Assembly (NCBI GenBank): GCA_964460185.1
Contig: CAYWTM010000151.1
Span: forward strand, 1-7,011
Length of the DNA: 7,011 nt
Direction: 5' to 3'
Origin: JAVJPJ01 sp040217295
GTDB lineage: Bacteria > Pseudomonadota > Alphaproteobacteria > Rhodobacterales > Rhodobacteraceae
How positions within the stretch are numbered: position 1 is the first letter of the stretch; each line of letters begins with the position of its first letter. The translations under genes were made by a program, and so were the position numbers. Positions 5,905 to 7,011 of the stretch are shown piece by piece. The notes under the pieces were generated by a model. It ran no database searches. It saw nothing but the letters and a program-made list of their open reading frames with translations, and was not told the DNA's origin.

Positions 5905-6567
5905 GTGCGCTATCTTCTTGTAGAAGACAACCGGGAACTGGCCGAGGCCGTGGTCAAGCGACTGGGCCTTGACGGGCACGCCGTCGATCACGCGGCCACC
6001 CTTGCCGAAGCCGAGGATTGCCTTGCCGCGGCCAGCTACGACCTGATCTTGCTGGATGTCATGTTGCCCGATGGCGATGGCCGCGAGTTCCTGGCGCGCG
6101 GGCGCGACAGGTTTGCCACGCCGGTCATCGTGCTGACCGCCCGCAGCCAGGTCTCCGACCGCGTCGGCGCACTGGATCAGGGCGCGGACGACTACATCAC
6201 CAAGCCGTTCGATTTTTCCGAGCTCGAGGCGCGCTGCCGGGCTGTTCTGCGCCGCAGGGGCGGGTCGGCCCGAAACGAGATCGCCCTTGGCAATGCGCTG
6301 TTTGACCCCACCGCGGGCACGCTCAGCCATGGGGGCACCAGCGTGGAATTGCGCAACCGGGAAATCCGCCTGCTGGAGGTCTTTGCCCGCCATCCGGGCC
6401 AGATCCTGTCGAAATCGCACCTGATGGACCGCCTGTTTTCCTATGAAGCCGACGTCACCGAAAACGCGATCGAGGTCTATGTGGGCCGCCTGCGCAAGAA
6501 ACTGGATGGCATGGGCGTCAGGATCGAGACCGTGCGCGGCATGGGCTACCGACTGGGCGGACCATGA
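5905..6567 (+). CDS. tctD: OmpR-family response regulator TctD
   Basis: This is a 220-residue OmpR/PhoB-type transcription factor. The receiver domain (1-115) has the acidic pocket Glu7-Asp8, phospho-acceptor Asp51 in LLDVMLPDGDG, switch Thr78 (VLTAR) and Lys100 in DDYITKPF. The winged-helix DNA-binding domain (about 125-218) has SVELRNREIRLLEVF and the recognition-helix region ENAIEVYVGRLRKKL (186-200), ending in ETVRGMGYRL. I chose the GTG at 5905 (preceded by a GGGGG stretch, 4-nt spacing) because the protein then begins MRYLLVEDN, exactly as in this family. The in-frame ATG at 5854 would add 17 unlikely residues and put the repeat array inside the gene. It sits divergent to tctC and overlaps tctE by 4 nt (ATGA), the arrangement known from Salmonella tctDE/tctCBA. 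It presumably activates the transport operon when phosphorylated by TctE. Confidence 0.93.
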   Translation: MRYLLVEDNRELAEAVVKRLGLDGHAVDHAATLAEAEDCLAAASYDLILLDVMLPDGDGREFLARGRDRFATPVIVLTARSQVSDRVGALDQGADDYITKPFDFSELEARCRAVLRRRGGSARNEIALGNALFDPTAGTLSHGGTSVELRNREIRLLEVFARHPGQILSKSHLMDRLFSYEADVTENAIEVYVGRLRKKLDGMGVRIETVRGMGYRLGGP

Positions 6568-7011
6568 GCGGCACCGGATCGATCGGGCGGCGGTTGACCC
6601 TTCTTCTGGCGGGGGTTGCGGCCCTGTTGTCGGTCCTGTCGTGGGGAATGGTCACAAGTTTCGCCCTACAGGCCGCCGAACGGACCCAGGACAACATCCT
6701 TGCCGCATCGGCCACGATCATCGCCGAAACGCTGCGAACCGAACAGGGAGAGGTGCGGCTGGAGCTCCCCTACGCGGCCTTTTCCATGCTTGGCGCGGTC
6801 AGCGAGGACGCCGTCTATTACCGGGTCATGGCAGGAGATGACATGCTGACCGGATATGAAGACCTGACCGGCGGGCGGCAACCCGATCTGCCCGGCCAGG
6901 TCGTCTTTGACACGATCGAATACCGGGGCGCGTCCTTGCGGATGGCCTCGATCACACGACTGGTTCTGGCCGGGACCCAACCGCGACCCGTGACCGGGTC
7001 GGTTGCGCAGA
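6564..7011 (+). CDS. tctE: TctE-like sensor histidine kinase (N-terminal part, runs off the window)
   Basis: Only the first 149 residues lie in the window; the HAMP, HisKA and ATPase domains would follow beyond the right edge. A positively charged start (SIGRR) leads into a transmembrane helix (about 10-35), followed by a periplasmic sensing region. That region matches the two-component sensor kinase N-terminal domain (2CSK_N) typical of TctE: DNILAASATIIAETL (43-57), VRLELPYAAFSMLG (64-77), DAVYYRVMAGDDMLTGYEDL (82-101) and the strand VFDTIEYRGASLRMASI (114-130). This domain is thought to sense the carboxylate or the loaded binding protein. The ATG lies within the tctD stop (ATGA), so the two are co-translated. 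The gene is cut only by the window boundary; nothing suggests damage. Confidence 0.9.
   Translation, partial: MSGTGSIGRRLTLLLAGVAALLSVLSWGMVTSFALQAAERTQDNILAASATIIAETLRTEQGEVRLELPYAAFSMLGAVSEDAVYYRVMAGDDMLTGYEDLTGGRQPDLPGQVVFDTIEYRGASLRMASITRLVLAGTQPRPVTGSVAQ

Overview
The window is GC-rich, densely packed bacterial DNA that looks alphaproteobacterial, most likely from the Rhodobacterales/Roseobacter group. That guess rests on codon bias, on the style of the proteins (for example the short twin-arginine-like signal ending AQA-DGH on the binding protein), and on the set of accessory families. No sequence search was possible, so the taxonomy is an inference. There is no RNA gene, mobile element, CRISPR array or pseudogene. 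All the DNA is coding except two short gaps: 118 bp between the divergent transcription units and 115 bp between tctC and tctB.

Layout. On the minus strand, read from right to left, one apparent six-gene operon runs from 5786 to beyond position 1. It encodes a periplasmic tricarboxylate-binding protein (tctC, 5786-4800), the small membrane subunit (tctB, 4684-4196) and the large membrane subunit (tctA, 4183-2669) of a tripartite tricarboxylate transporter. These are followed by a family III (CaiB/BaiF) CoA-transferase (2679-1453), a short citrate-synthase-fold citryl-CoA lyase-like enzyme (1456-677), and an AbrB-family integral membrane protein (690 to the left edge, incomplete). The last four genes are linked by short start/stop overlaps of 11, 4 and 14 nt. 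On the plus strand, divergent from tctC, are an OmpR-type response regulator (tctD, 5905-6567) and a sensor kinase (tctE, from 6564, running off the right edge) that overlap by 4 nt.

How it may work together. The sensor TctE and regulator TctD would detect a tricarboxylate and activate the divergent operon. TctC captures the substrate in the periplasm and TctAB imports it. The CoA-transferase could then convert citrate (or a related hydroxy-acid) to its CoA thioester, and the lyase could split citryl-CoA into acetyl-CoA and oxaloacetate. This would be a transport-plus-cleavage cassette that does the job of citrate lyase without an acyl-carrier subunit or ATP-citrate lyase. The individual family calls are strong; the joined pathway is a hypothesis from gene order and active-site residues.

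The divergent intergenic region holds a run of TGTC/TGTG elements at exact 11-bp spacing, the geometry expected for an OmpR/PhoB-type operator. The tctC-tctB gap holds a strong hairpin without a T-tract, which may protect the tctC message.
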